NCBI RefSeq assembly: GCF_032854445.1
Contig: NC_088295.1
Location: 72,628,028 to 72,692,027, forward strand
Length of the DNA stretch: 64,000 bases
From: Liolophura sinensis
Lineage: Eukaryota > Mollusca > Polyplacophora > Chitonida > Chitonidae
Direction of reading: 5' to 3'
Shown here piece by piece: positions 25,489 through 40,400 of this stretch; within the stretch, counting starts at the first letter, position 1; each line of letters opens with the position of its first letter. The translations under genes and the position numbers were made by a program. The notes below the pieces were generated by a model. The model was not told the origin of the DNA, searched no databases, and was given only the letters and a program-made list of their open reading frames with translations.

Positions 25489-28400
25489 TCATGTATCCTG
25501 GCTCGACATCTTTGCACCATCTTTCTGAGCCTGAGCCCTCTTTATGTACAAGTTTAACAGCTTTGTCTGCAACAACAAACAATGTAGCATTTCTCTACGG
25601 ATTATCTGTATCACACACCTGTCAAAGTTTAGTCATCTTAAGTTTTCAAATTTTATGGTTGCAATTACTGGATCTGTGAATAACATCTTTGGCACATACA
25701 CTCAGGTAAGGAATCTCCTAATTGTACACTGTCATTATCAACCAGTGACCTTACCATGCCGAAAATCAACATCAGGCCATAAATTAGGAATGTTTCTTTC
25801 ACCTTGTCGCTCAAAATCTGGATATGCTGTATATCACCTGAAGTTTACCATTTGTCATGTGACATATTTTCTTGATTCTGGCAAAAGTAAGATATTTTTG
25901 TGAAGTTTGATTAATTTCTTATCAGAAAAACTTAAATGTTGGTATCAAAAGTGTCAATTATGTGGTTCTGAAAGAGTATTTCACATACCAAACGAGGTCA
26001 AATACAGTAAATCAAGGTACACTAGTTTAACCAAAACACCACACATCACACTAAAGTGACTGACTGCTTACCTTGCTTCCGGTCAAGTCTGACAGGTAAG
26101 GTTTGAGTCCATCCGAGTCAATCATGTGGATGGCAACCAGACCAAACACACAGGCCTTCCTCACACAGCTCTCCTGGTCATCATAACCCTGTACAAAAAC
26201 AATCCGTTAGTCAGTCAGTCTCTCACAAGATTTGAAGGGTGTGCAGACCTAAGCTGCATACTTTAACAATTTTCACACATTCATTGAAGTTTCACCTGGC
26301 TTTAATCTGTAGTAATAGAGCTTAAATTTATATAAAATTACTTATGTCCTGTAAGATGTGAAACTGTATCCAGCTGAGGGAACACAAAATGAGTCGTGCA
26401 AAGGGCATCCTGTTTTTTTGTTTTGATTTATTTATTTGACAGGTGTTTTACGCTGTACTAAAGAAGACTTCACTTGTACGACAGTGGGCAGCTTTATGGT
26501 GGCTGTTTTTTTTGTTTTTTGTTTTTTTGGGGTGGGTTAATTTGGTTTATGCATTAATAAATACTGAGCACACAACACTGTATAGCTATTACAACAGTAT
26601 ATCCATGTCTGACTAATAGAAGCAAACCACAAAGTGATGTACAACTTACCCTTAGTAAACCAGGTACAATATCAGGTAACAGATTCCTCAACTCGTGAGC
26701 AGTCAATTGTTCAATTACCTGAAACAAAAAAACAGCTATAGTCCTGACAAGTTCTGGAGTTCAACAAAACTCCTTTATGCTAAATCCAAAATCAGTAGAG
26801 CACTTACTAGCCCAGCACTCCTTATCATTCTTCCATCAATGGACCAACTAGCCACCAGCTACCGACGGCACAGACTACAGCAAAGCAGGAGGATAAGCTG
26901 ATACTGCTCTGTAGGGACTAGTGAGTGTGACCAGAACAGAAGAATGATAAACAGTGATCCTGGGGACTTTTCAGAAGAACCATCAGGCTGAATTTCTTAG
27001 AACAAGGCCTCCCTGTATTACTGATATCAAGTAGCCCCAAAGATTGTTCTACAAGCTGTTTACAGCTTGCAAACAAAATCACATGGTCCTTGACACCTTA
27101 ACATGAAATTCTTGTAAGGCCAAAACTCCCTCTGGACAAGATCATTTGTACAAATTTCATGGCCTATATGAACTGTACCCTGTTTGGGGCCAAGTGCAAA
27201 CTTATTTGGTACTTCACCTTGAATCAGTTCAATATGCCAGTTGGTAAGTCAGAACCTGGACTGAAGGAGACCACTAACACCTACAGAATGAAGACTACAC
27301 ATACCTTAGTCTGCATCTTGATGGCAGCCATGTTGACGGGGAACGATTCCGTCTGTACAATAGGGTTGAGAATGCGTATACTCTGGTCAGGCGGGATGGA
27401 GTTAGCCAGGGTGGCTGCACACTCCTCTGCTGATCTGACCACCTGAACAAACCGAAAAGAATACCAGGTTAACGAGACATCAGGTCAGGTGTTCACATAA
27501 ACCTGGATTAAATCTGGTGATGCAGATACTGGCATACATACTACAAATCCTCATACCGGTATATAACTAGTACAAAATTTACAAACATTTAAACCCTAAA
27601 TGAAAAGCTGGGTTCTGAATCACTACCATTCATGTATCAACACAAAAAAATGTGATACTAAACTGATATCATGGGGGTACAAACAGTAAGGCAAGTTTTG
27701 ATAAAGTAAGAAGCACTCTTGTTTTAACTATAATTGAGAACAAAGAAAATAATTTGTATTCTTTAGAAATACTCACACCCACAGGATCTTACACAATAGG
27801 CCCCCCCACCAACTCCCCTGACAACCCTAAATGAGACAGCAAAATATATAATGTTGGGAGAAATATGTGACCACTGGAAGACAGGTAATCTAGCCAGACT
27901 CACCTCCTTCACTGGATCTTTGTGTGCTTCAAGAATCCGAAGGATTGTCAGTTCAGCATAGTCCTTGAAACGTGTAGGTTGATGACGCAGTATTTCTTTC
28001 AGGACACGGAGCGCCAGCGCCCGCACATGTCCATTATTGTCCCCTAGAGTTTCAAGCAATATTAGGAGGATTGTCTTAAAATGCTCATCCCACAGTTCAA
28101 ATGTCCCTTCACGTGTGTGCTTTATCAATGATAACATCGCACTTTTCCTCTGCTCATGCCTGTAATAAAAACACAAACCAACATTAAGTAAGGCATCCAC
28201 AATTAAAAGAAAGAAACATGTTCTAAAAAAAAAGTGGTTTTCTCAACAGATTTTATTTATTTTTTACATTGGGGTTTAACATCATACTCAGGAAGATTTC
28301 ACTTATACTATAGCCATTTCTATGAGCAGGAAAACCAGAGTGCTACGGTAAACCACCAGCCTTTGGCACGTAAATGACAAACTTTCCCTATACATCACAT

Positions 28401-31400
28401 ACAAATTAATGTCATATCGGTGAAAGGTAAGTGATCTGCAACTGACTTCATGCAAGACCATATAAACCTCTTGCAACCCTCTGTGCCTGGGGATGGACAC
28501 GGCAACACCTCATCAGTCCTAGAACTCCATCTCCAGCACCCCCACATCATCGCCATGGGCTTTAACTTCATAGAACCAGGTGTACATAATACAATGTGAG
28601 GCACTCACCTTTCATTGTGGTTGGAGAGTTCAGTGAGGATTTCAGCTATCATCTCCCCCTGATCATCTGGAAGCCCTGAGAATATAAACACAGCAAGATC
28701 AGTTTTTACACAGCGGGTAAAGTTTCCTTCCACCACTAGTAACCCACATAACAGCAAGTACATGTACTCCCCTGGGCACAAAAAAAATTGATGCTTCTCC
28801 ACTTATTTGAGATTTAATGCTGCTTTCAATATTAATTCAGTCATATCACGGCTGTGTATTTGTACAGGCCAATCCAAACCCCAACATATTTATAGTGCTG
28901 CCTCACTGGAATGCCATGCTGAAGACACCATAAATGATGCACTACCCAGCCCCATTATTCCGGCCAACCAGTACTTGGCCTATTCCTCCTACAATGAGAG
29001 CCAAACGAGGTTATACTAAGATTACTGAAAGTCTTGGGTATGATTTGATTCGGGATTGAACACAACATCCCACCATTTACAAAGCAAGCGCTCTATCCAC
29101 CACACCGCTGCAGCCTGTTTAAACACACTCAGTAATCTATTGTCCATTGGGTGGTTGTCAGTTTACCTTCACTAACATCCACTCACATTCTGAAGGTGGC
29201 ATTAACAATACACTTATACTTCTCACACACTGCCTAGACTCAAGCAAAATTATTGTGTAGTGAGTCCATGAAACAGTTCATAATTTCAACACAACAATGG
29301 TCATAGTCACATGAAAACTGTGTACAGTGCAGTACAGTACAGTACAGTACAATACAGCACAGCAAATTAGTTCAAGAGCTGATCAATGAGAATAACAGTA
29401 TAAATACATTTTTGTAGTGGATATACAGTACTGTGAAACTGCCAGCCAATCTCCAGGCTAAACACGATGTGGTTTTCCACCAAGGACTAATCATAAACTT
29501 CCAGATTACTTTATAATATATGTACTTCACATGTATTTTAAAACTGAACCCTCAATATTGCACAGTAGGAAGGTTTCGGGGGAGGGGTGGGGCACATTCA
29601 AGGTAAGCTATAGATTTAAAAAGTTTGCAAGAATGACAGATAAAAAGTGATGAGTTAGTTACAAGCTGTTTAGTGATTCAATCATCAACAAGCTTCACTG
29701 TATCCCCCCCAAGCCCCCCCCTCCGGTACTAGTCATTTCCCATGATTCCTTAGTAATCCCAAGTACAACCCACAATATGCATACATATTCAAACAGATAT
29801 CACTGAAGAGTTAGTGTTGGGTACTACTTTCACAGATACCAAAAATACCAGTTAAAGAAATGATTTTGTATTTAACAGGTAAATACTTTGATGAGAATAA
29901 AATACATATCGTGGGGAATATAACATGAGGTTATCCAGACACCTAGAACTTTGTTAGAGATTAAGTCCTTGCTTACTACATCATCTACTACATTAGTTTA
30001 ACACACAAGGACACTGGTGCTAGTATTATTAGCAGTTACTGTGGCCCAGCACAATAACATACACATAGAGTTTATAAGGGTCACCGTCAGCCAGTTACAT
30101 GTGGGTTTGACTTTGGTATGTACAGTTTCTACATCACCGTCATGCACAGACATACAATCTGTCATCTGACTTTATGCCACATGGAGATAAGAGTTCATCA
30201 CAGACAAATGTTAGAGGAAGGTTAGACAAACAGGCCTATATAAGTGGAGAAGGGTGTTATGTAGGCAAAACAATCTTGTGAACCTACGAACTATGTGTTC
30301 TAACTAAAAGGTAGACCACTTCATATTCCTCTGAACGTCTAAAGGCAGTGACTTCTTCAGACATGTGTTATTGTATTAGTTGATTAAGAAAAAAGAAAAT
30401 ATCAGGAGTAAGTAGGAACAAGCAAACATTAAATAGACTGCATCGTGTTTTCATGCACAAAGAGTAGATTATTTGCACTTTTAGGTAAGTTTTATAGGTC
30501 ATAGCAAAACAGTGCTTTATCAATGATTTTGCAAAAAAACTAAGCTCTGAATACAAAATGGACATTTCATGGGGCATCAAGCCACCCACTGGAAGACGAA
30601 TTCAGCTCTAACTGGTTTAAGTCTGGAGGTTTGTCTGTTAGCTGACAAGGTTTAGTTTATTTTAGTTTATTTAGTCCAACAGACCAAAGACCAATTACAG
30701 GCTAGATAACAGTTTCAAAGTGTTTACTGTAAATCTGTAATCATATGGGTGAAATACTCTTCAATAGGCATAAAACATCATTCAAATACCCTGATCAATA
30801 AATTCCTTAAGTTGTAGGATACATATATGTAAGAATGTAAAACTTCAGTGGAAATAATTGCACTTGAGAGCTGAAAACCCGTCTCTTCAAACTTTCATCC
30901 AACACATGGTAAAGTTATACAAGCAGACAAAGTTGGTAATGTAACAACAGAGTTTTCTTGGTCAAGGCACAAACACTTTATACCATGGTATAGTGTGAGA
31001 CACAAACCAGTGACGATCTATGAGAAATCTTAGTGGTTAAATAACAAAACACACTAAACATGATCATTCCTAACACACATGATAAACAAGCCAAGCACTC
31101 CTCACCATTTTTAGGCTTCAACCCTAGCAAAGACTTCCAAGGAGCTAAAGAAAAGACAACAACTAGGTCAAATAAAAGCAGTGAGAACAAAAAAAATTAA
31201 AAGGAGAAGCCAAAGGAAATCCATCCACCATTTTGTAAGTCGGTATCACTGAACAGATGACTAAAGCTCGATGTGGTTTTAGCATGACGGCCATTATGAC
31301 ACATACAATAGCCAGTGGCTGTGTCAGACCAAACAGCAAATACGTCAAAGCAGCAGAATATGTTACACAAAACTCACCTTCATTAAACATGTCATTATCC

Positions 31401-31453
31401 ATATCAAATACAGCTTCCGCCAGCGCAGATCTGTTATAACCATTCATGTTATT
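25489..31453 (-). CDS. CLASP: CLASP exons 28-34: C-terminal CLIP-interacting (TOG-like) domain
   Basis: The blocks are RSALAEAVFDMDND, EMIAEILTELSNHNER, ELWDEHFKTILLILLETLGD, RALALRVLKEILRHQPTRF, ILEAHKDPVKEVVRSAEECA, SFPVNMAAIKMQTKVIEQL, LLPDIVPGLLRGYDDQESCV and LNLYIKRAQ. All match the CLASP C-terminal domain, which binds CLIPs and mediates Golgi, cortical and kinetochore targeting in other animals. The last exon (25489-25566) adds a short tail ending SSQDT before TGA at 25491-25489. Confidence 0.97.
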
Positions 31454-34400
31454 CTGAAATATGAAAAATGAATGGAAAACCGATTACTTCATATGGCAGG
31501 AAAAACATGATCATGAAGACTGCAGATGTACATGTACTTGTCAATTACATCAGTGAATACAACAGTTGGACTTTTCTCCCCCTTCTTTTGTTTTATCACA
31601 GATAGAGTACAACTACACTTGCTAAACATGTTACTTTTCACATCTCCTGATGAAAACAAATGAAACTTTGACATCTCAGTCATAAAATATGTAAGTTCTC
31701 AAAATTTTTCTAAAGATTATTTGTTCGTCAACAAGAATGCCTGACATGTTCAACAAATTGTGCCGTCGCTTTTATGATGGTAATCTGATTGATTTTTTTT
31801 TTTTTTTTTTTTTTTTGATTGGTGTTTTACGCCGTACTCAAGAATATTTCACTTATACGACGGCGGCCAGCATTATGGTGGGTGGAAACCGGGCAGAGCT
31901 CAGGGGAAACCCACGACCATCCGCAGGTTGCTGGCAGACTTTCCCACATACGGCCGGAGAGGAAGGCAGCATGAGCTGGTCTTGAACTCACAGCGACCGC
32001 ATTGGTGAGAGGCTTCTGGGTCATTACGCTGCGCTAGCGCGTTAACCGACTGAGCCACGGAGGCCCCTAATTTGATTGAGGATTTCTCTTTAATTTAAAA
32101 GAAATTAGTTGTTGTGGTGACAAATGTTAGCTTGATAGGTTACCTGTTAGGAACTTCACAATACCCTTCTGTAAAGGGGCATCGCTTGGGAGAAAAAAGC
32201 TAAGAAAGAAGAGTTGCTCCTCACACAAGTGTTTTCTCAGCAAGCGCATAAAATCAAATTAGTACAACAGAGTAAATAACAAACATATCTTCATTAGCAT
32301 ATCTTCAAGCTAAAATACTTTTGTCTTACCGCAAAAACTTGTGCTTTCTGTATTTTTAACAAACACTTTGCATGCTGAATAAACACCCTAAGAAAAGATG
32401 CAAACAAGACAACAAACAAACAAAATTTACGTTACACACAACTGTAGTTCAAATTGTACAATCCAATGCAGACAGTTTTCGTGTGTCCTTTACCTCTACG
32501 AAGTGCGTAACACTTTGTCTTACTCACCTCATCCTGATACTGGCTGGGGTTGTAATGAGGTTTTCTGGCATCATTCGTGTCCGGGCTATCATTGCGTAAA
32601 TCTTGTATACCACTATCCTGAGATGTGAACTCTCGTTTCTTCTTGGTGTCGTCGTAGCGCTCCAGCTTACTGCCAAAGCTCAGATTCTGGATATCTGCCG
32701 TAGTCTTCCTGATGGAGTCATAGATGTCCTCAGGATTCATATTCTCAGTCTCCATTTCATCACGCCGTCCAATGCTGGACCTAGATGTGTTTCACAGAAG
32801 TATATTTCGCTTTATTCAACTATAAAACTCAACATGGCTATGATTCACTGTTTCATGGCAAATCAGTACTCAAGAATTTTCCACTTATACAGTCACCATC
32901 AGTTTTATGATTTGAGGAAACCGCGTTACCTGAGGTATTATCATTAACAATCAACAACTTTCCTACATGTGACAAACAGATATGCACACCATATTGTTGA
33001 AACACAAATCGTCTTGAACTGTGCAAATCACCACACGAGCGACGTTAACCATTTTCTGTTACCCAAGTACCACAAGCAGTAAGAGCAGGGTAACTACATT
33101 TCCCTGCCCAAGCCTGGCTTTGAACTGGCACCTTATATGTTCCAGGGATTAAAAGGAAAGCACATCTTAACCAGACTACGGCCTCCTCCCAACAATGTTG
33201 TAAGGCAGAATGACAAACTAGGTATCATGACACATTTAATTTACCCCTCCCACATAGTTACTCAGCAAGCCATTCCAATACTTACCTTGCTCCCTATAAT
33301 TCTTAAAGGACACCAAATAGAATGAATTCATCTCAGAGTTTGCAGCAGGGATGTTTGGACTTACCTTGAGGGAGGTCTGACCCTGCCTGAGGAGCTGGTC
33401 ACATTGTGCGGGGACAGCACTTCTGACTCGTGACTAGCACTTCGTAAATGGTTGTGGAGAATTTTCGTTGCTGAATCCTACCAGACACAAAAACACAAAA
33501 TATTGACTTGAAATAACTGGTGTTTAGTTTGGAATGGGTATAACTATGGCTATTCAGAATTATAAAAACTCGCATCCAGGATAAACATTTCATAAGCATT
33601 TTACTTATGTTTGAATCTCTACCTCTCTTCGAATGCTCCTGGTATTTAATAACCATTCATGTAAAACAAATTCACTGATGATGCAAATGCATGTAAAAAT
33701 TGTCATGAACAAAATACACCTACATATGTACAGTCAAAACATTTTTCAACGTACATGGAGATTTTAAGGCCCTTACCTGGAATGTTTTTGGCAGTAATGA
33801 CAACATCATGGAAAATTCAGGAGTGTTGAGATTGAACATCCCTATTAACACTGCCTGAGCAGCCTGAAGCAGATAAGAGAATGGACTGGTCAGGTATTTT
33901 GAGGTTTGTACTCTTCTCTAATCAGCACACAAAGACAAGTAACAAATGTACAAACAAGTTCATTCATGAATCATAACAGCACCCTGACATCATCAAAAGG
34001 GGCAAAAGGTATGAAAAGATCAGTAGGTTTAGATGGTAATGATTACACTCTGTAAAACTGAAAACCTTCCCTTATAACTAGTGACAACAGCCACAAGGAA
34101 CTGTGTACATGACCTACCAACTTGATTTATCATCATCAGAAAACACTTTTCATAATTACCGTAATTCTTCATCCTTTTTGCATGTTTTCAAGTCCCAAAG
34201 GTGGACAACCCAACCAATGTATTTTTGTCATCAAAATCAAATTAAAAATGTGAATAAATGGCAATTTAAATTCCTCTTTTACATGTGAAAAGGTTGAAAA
34301 ATTAGGGTACATGTAGAAAGGAGTAGTTAACAATGGTTTAATTAGGCATTAGAGGAAAACCAGTGGCCTTTTCACCTTTCTGACTTCTACACTCTTGGGT

Positions 34401-37400
34401 TCAGCTGTCCAGGTTATAATGCGTGAGACGGCCAGCCGTGTGTCACTGGTGTTGGTAAAGTCCCTGGCTGACATGCACTGCACCAAGCCATGAAGGTAGT
34501 TCAGCATCGCTATCTTTGCCTGTAAGAGAAACCAAGCACTGATGAGAACGGTTACAGATCTCAATGACATCATGCGGAGGTATGCATCACAGGCAACGAT
34601 GTGTTATTAACCAACCACACAAACGACAGCAATGAACTGCATAAACAACAACAACACAGTATTGTGACGACTGCTGAAAATGGTTATGCGCAACTGCAAC
34701 ACTGCAAATGAATCCCAAACTATTGCAGAGCAGTTATCTTTTCACAACACAAAATGAAACAAACATAAGAAAAACATACAGTGAAAACTATCTTTTCTTT
34801 CTCCACCCCCCCCCCCCCCCCTCTAAGGGGTTATCACACACCTGATTTTGTCCATGCACCCGAAAGTGCCCAGACATTAAGACAGATGCCCATTCCCAGT
34901 ATAACCATCACCACTAGAGAGTAGCACAGTAGCATACAGTATTGGTTTTATATATGTCCAGGACATTGTAATAATGACACCACCAAAGCATTAACTGTTT
35001 CCCAGGTAACTAATTCACCCTTCCAGCATTTAGATCGCCACAATATCAACAACCTTCTGCTAAAATGGCAGAGTTACAACTGACTTGGGGCAGATGTTTA
35101 TGCCAGTCAGAGTAAAGTCATTCAAAATGCCATGACCAGTAAGCAATATCTCAGAGTAAACGCTACATATACATGTGTCTGTGTACTCACAGTCATGCTA
35201 GTGTCTAACATTGCTTAACGCTCTGCATCGACTCAACTGGTCATATGTGGTAGATCCCAGCTGCTCATGGCCAAATGACCTGAAGACTGACCGGCACATA
35301 CACAACAACTGGAATGTAATCCCAGTTGAGTCGAGTTGTTATTTCACATACCCAAAGGCCTGAAGGCAATTGAAGTTTAATCGAGTTTTGTCTTAAGCTC
35401 TCCTGTATGCTGAGCATGGGTTCAAGTAGGTCTGTTAGACTAAAAAGATACTTCTGGTTTACTCTCATAATCAATGCCGTCTTCCACATTGAATCCAGCA
35501 AACACGGCCTATTCGCTGCATCAAATCTATATGTAGACAATGTGACATCCTTCTGCTCCTACTGGGGAGGCTAGCTCTGCCAACTGAACTTCATTATCAA
35601 ATCCCAAACATCTCATGCAGCTGCATTTTATAGTACAAGAATCAATGGGTTAAGCATCAAGTCACATCTGTCTAATAGCAGTCTTTTACATGTCCATGTC
35701 CTCCAAATGCTGACTACGTGAACAGGTGCTTGGCATTGATAACCACAGCCTAAACTTCTGTAACTTTATATCCATGTGCAAAGAGATGTTAGCACTGTTA
35801 TATCAACTACAACACTACAGTGTACTACCACATACTACACAACACTAAGAGTAAGTATCCCAGCATACTATAACCAATATTAATGTACTCAATAGGGAGT
35901 ACCATGCCAAAATACAAAAACGGCATACTAAAGAATTAATATTTAGCAACCAATTTTCTTTACAAAACTTGACCAGCAACGTGACCAAACACTGAAGTCG
36001 CAAAACGTATTCCTCTTTTGAGTGCATTTTGAAACAGTATTAACTCATGCTCACGGTCGCTTCAGTAGTGTTTACTACGTCATTGAATCAGAATGCTTTT
36101 GAATTCTTCTCTGTCTCCTTTTAATTGGGATTAAATAGCTGAGGATGTTAACGCATGCCCTAGGCTTTCAGATTGGTTTATAGCGCCAATGATATCACCA
36201 TCAACAGTGTTTGTGACACCATAACTGACACCACTGCAAAAAGTGTCTAAGACACCATAACTGACACCACTGTCAATAGTGACTAAGACACCACAGCTGA
36301 CACCATTGCAAACAGTGCCTAAGACACCACAACTGACACCTGGTGTAAGCAGTGCAGTGGAGAAAGATGATATGAATTACCTTTAGCTACAAAAAGCCAT
36401 CGACAAGTAGATTGCATAAAGATGGGGAAAAAAAGAAAGAAAACATTTACGTCAGTTAGTAGCCATGAGTAATACAGTTAAAGGGGGATAAATTATTCAT
36501 AAATAGGATCTACATTTCTGTGCATGTACCTGTTTGAACATGTGGTCTGTGGCCTAAAACAAAGAGGGGACACATGGACAATGTCTGATACACATGATAT
36601 ACAGGCAGAATACATGCCCAGATGGGAAAATGGTAGTTACCTCACAACACCCTGACATATGTGCACATACAGAAATCACAACAGAATCCAAGAATGATTC
36701 ATGAGATACAATACAAACATACAGTCGAATGTCAAAAACAAAATATGTGCTGTGTTTGTCAAAACTATACTGCTACATATTATTATTCTGTCTGTTCAAC
36801 ATAGAAAAGATATGATACTTCCTATTTTTACTCACCACAACATATCTGAAATACTGTCAATGTGGCATTAAGTCAAAATCACCCATTCATTTGTATTTTT
36901 AATTAATCAATGAAAGTGTATCCCCAGGTGAATAACTTGACATGCAAAAAGGCAGGAGGTAATGTGGTAACGTGATGATGAGAGGATTTGTCTTGAGCTT
37001 GTAGCATCCACACAGAAAGTTAACAAATACAGCACAAATAATTAATACAAATTTCCTGCAAAAAGAAGAACGAGATACTACTAAAACCCGCACAAATCAA
37101 TATACACCTGCACATAGGAACTGTTGGGGGAAAGTTGGGTGGGGTGCATGTGCTTTCTGCCATACACAACATAATTAAGCAAACCACAAAGCAGTCTTTT
37201 CAGCATTTGGCACAGATAACAAATGCAACTAAAGCAGATGTCTTGGTGTCAAGCAGACCAAGATCTTTTATCAATAACATTATGTAAATCTACTGATACA
37301 TTGTTACATAGCACTGGATCAGAGTGTATTTGTCCATGTATCTGCTATCATAAAGCAATGTTCATTAAAGACAACAAAGGCTGACATAAAGTGCCGTAAA

Positions 37401-40400
37401 ACAGATTTACCTTTGGTCATTGGGTCGAAAAACACTTGTTTCTTGAACCAAGTTTCATGTACATATAAACTTACAAGAAGTAACAAATACAAGAAGTAAC
37501 AAATACAAGAAGCTACCTTCAGACGAATGCTTTAAGATAAACCAAAGCCACATTGTAAGCCAATAGTACACTTTCGTGTTCAAACTCTAGTGTATATATT
37601 ATCAGTGTGAAAATTTACCATACAGAAGCTAGACATACCATTACAGTCATTACAAATATTTGCTTGCACTTACTTTGAGATTTGGAGTTTGGGTCTGGTC
37701 AATGATAAACCGAGTTAGTATGTTGAACTGTACATCAGTTGGGAAGGAGTCCCTGAAAGGACATAAAATCAATGGCAACTATTAGCTAAACCAAAGTGAT
37801 AATCAGTAACACCTCAGAATCTACAGGACTAAATCTACACGGAGAACAACACTGGGTCTTCAGGTCTTCATGAGAATTAACATTTAAACACAATGGTCAC
37901 TTTAATGTTATGATGGGATTGAGGTATTTGTGCACACTGCTTACAATCCATTACTAATAAAAAAACGTGAATGATTTATCCTGATGAATTTAATCCCAAA
38001 GCTGCTATGAAAAGTCTCTGTATCCATATCCCTGAAAGATATAACACAAATGCCACAAAGCAGTCTAAAAGAATTTTATTCCAGCAAATAAACATAAACA
38101 AAACTAAGCAGCTAAGTCCTACCTGGCTGTTTCACATGTCCATGTGAGCTGACTTACCTGACAGCATCTAGGGCCTTGTTAGCTTTGGCCAGTACAGATG
38201 GTAAGATGTCAGTACCACATTTGTTGAGGAGACGAGTGAGCAGAACATACAACCAGTCCTGTAACTCCAGACGTTGAACACTGACAAACACCGCTAGTGT
38301 CTCCAGGAATAAACCTAAAACCTGTCCAACACAAGCAACAGTGCCTTTAGACAAACCAATAAAATCTTTAGTCCAGACTGAAATTAATACCGGGCTTAAC
38401 TCCTCAAACAACTGGTCCCTGATGATCAGAAAATGGCCAAAATTCTGGGGCATGGCGTTAAACAACAAATAAAAAAATAATCCAGAATCTGCGTCATAAT
38501 TTAACTTCAGGAACACCACTGTCTACACTAAAAGTACAATTCCAACAAAGATCTTTAACCAGGTATTTCACACAGGAAGCTGTGTCATTTAAGTCTTAAA
38601 GACACAAAATTTTAGTTTGTTGTCAGTCCTATTCTCTTGGGCTGATAAAAGAAGGAATATAACAGGTAGATTACCTTACTATGGGGGTCATGGAACATTC
38701 GAGTAAAAACTTCAGTTACTTTCTTTGTTTCTGCACGACTGGAATGGAGAAATTTTACAGCAATCTTAAGCATCATCACCCATGTCTTAACATTCAGCAA
38801 GTAAGGAATTCAAGAATAAGATAAATCTTTCCATCTGACTTGCACTGGATGCAACATGTGACTTTACTATGATCTACATTCTGTGGCAAAGAGAATGTCA
38901 GTTAAGGGTACATTTATGTCATAGATTGCTGCCCTACAAAAAATTTCACAAGTTAATTATGAAGTGACCACTCTACAAACATTGGGGTGCCACTGACTAC
39001 TGTGAAACCCAATAATTAACCAGTGCTGCCAATAAAGTTCCAAATTACAGATCAATTCATCTCAATACGTAAATAACATTCAAGTGTGATATTAAAAAAA
39101 ATACTGTACTTCATCTGGTGGTTGCTATGTAAAAATGTACACTCAGAAGGACATAAAGGTGTCATAATGATAATGAGTCATAATTTTCATACGAACTCTT
39201 CATTTTTTCTGATAAGAAATTAATTAAGTGGCCTTCTAAGGCAGATGAACTAGCAAAATGGGTGAAAAGTAAAATACTGAACTTTAAGTGTACAGTACAC
39301 TATTAAATTTGTAATAATTACTATATGGTATGATTGGTGAGAAAGTGTATTTCAGACATCTTACGTGAGAAATCTTGTTCCTGTACTGAGGGAGTGTCTA
39401 AGGGCCAGTAACCCCTCTTTCCTGTCAGCGTAGGAACCACTCGTCAGGTTTGCCAGGATTTCACACATGTCCTGTGAATAATACAGCCAAAGCTACACGC
39501 TTTGTTCTCGCTAGCATAATGTGGACAAAACAACCATTAGGACAAGTTCACTTGCTACTGCAGAAGTGAGAATACAATGACACTTTACACAGCTTTCAAT
39601 ATTAACATTTACACGGTCACTTCGTTAATATCAGAGATGCTGTTACCTCATTACCCTAGCTGGTAATGGTCTGATGAGGTTATACAATAAAATATTCCTG
39701 AGATACAGGCATTACAATGTACAACCAATTCCACAAAGTCAGTATTTACTTATTTTAGCCAACCTTACAATGTGATAAAACTGTTGGGTTTGGGGATCCT
39801 AGGATGTAATCTGAATCCCCAGAACCATAGCTCAATATACCCGATATACCAAATTTTAAAATTTGATTTTACAGGGTTAAATTAAAAATTGCTTTGGGTA
39901 AAAAGCAATAAGCAGGCGACAATTGGAATCCTATCTAGCTGGGGGAAATGGATAACAACATATACTAAAAGTGTAACAAATCAGGATTTGTGCTATGGAA
40001 ATGAGAAACAATGCACGTTCATGAATGACAAAACTAGATACTCTAAGCCATGTCAATGGGAAACTTGCAGTCAAGAAAGAATGATCATGAAATAAATAGG
40101 CTGTTGACAAGATGACACAAAGAAATTGATTTACAATCATGATGTAGTCGAAATGCATTTCAGTCTTTACAAACACGGATTTTACAGTAAAAAATAATGT
40201 TGATAAAATGATACTGGAGGTCCGAGTTCTGAAGTGTATGGAGTACAAAAAGCCCAAAACGTAGACAACCAATGTGCATCACAACAACCGCTGTGGAAAT
40301 TCACGTACATGCCACGGTACAATCCATTTATTAGGTAAAGGGCATATAAAGTCTAAAAAATTGACCCAAAGCAAGTTCAAGGTGAACTTAAATGTGCTCT

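Noticed and set aside
25178-25520. Open frames just below the CLASP stop codon (66 and 91 codons)
   Set aside because: They are in frames shifted from the CLASP reading frame. The frame that continues exon 33 ends at TGA 25491-25489 after LNLYIKRAQ, as in other CLASPs, so this is 3'UTR.
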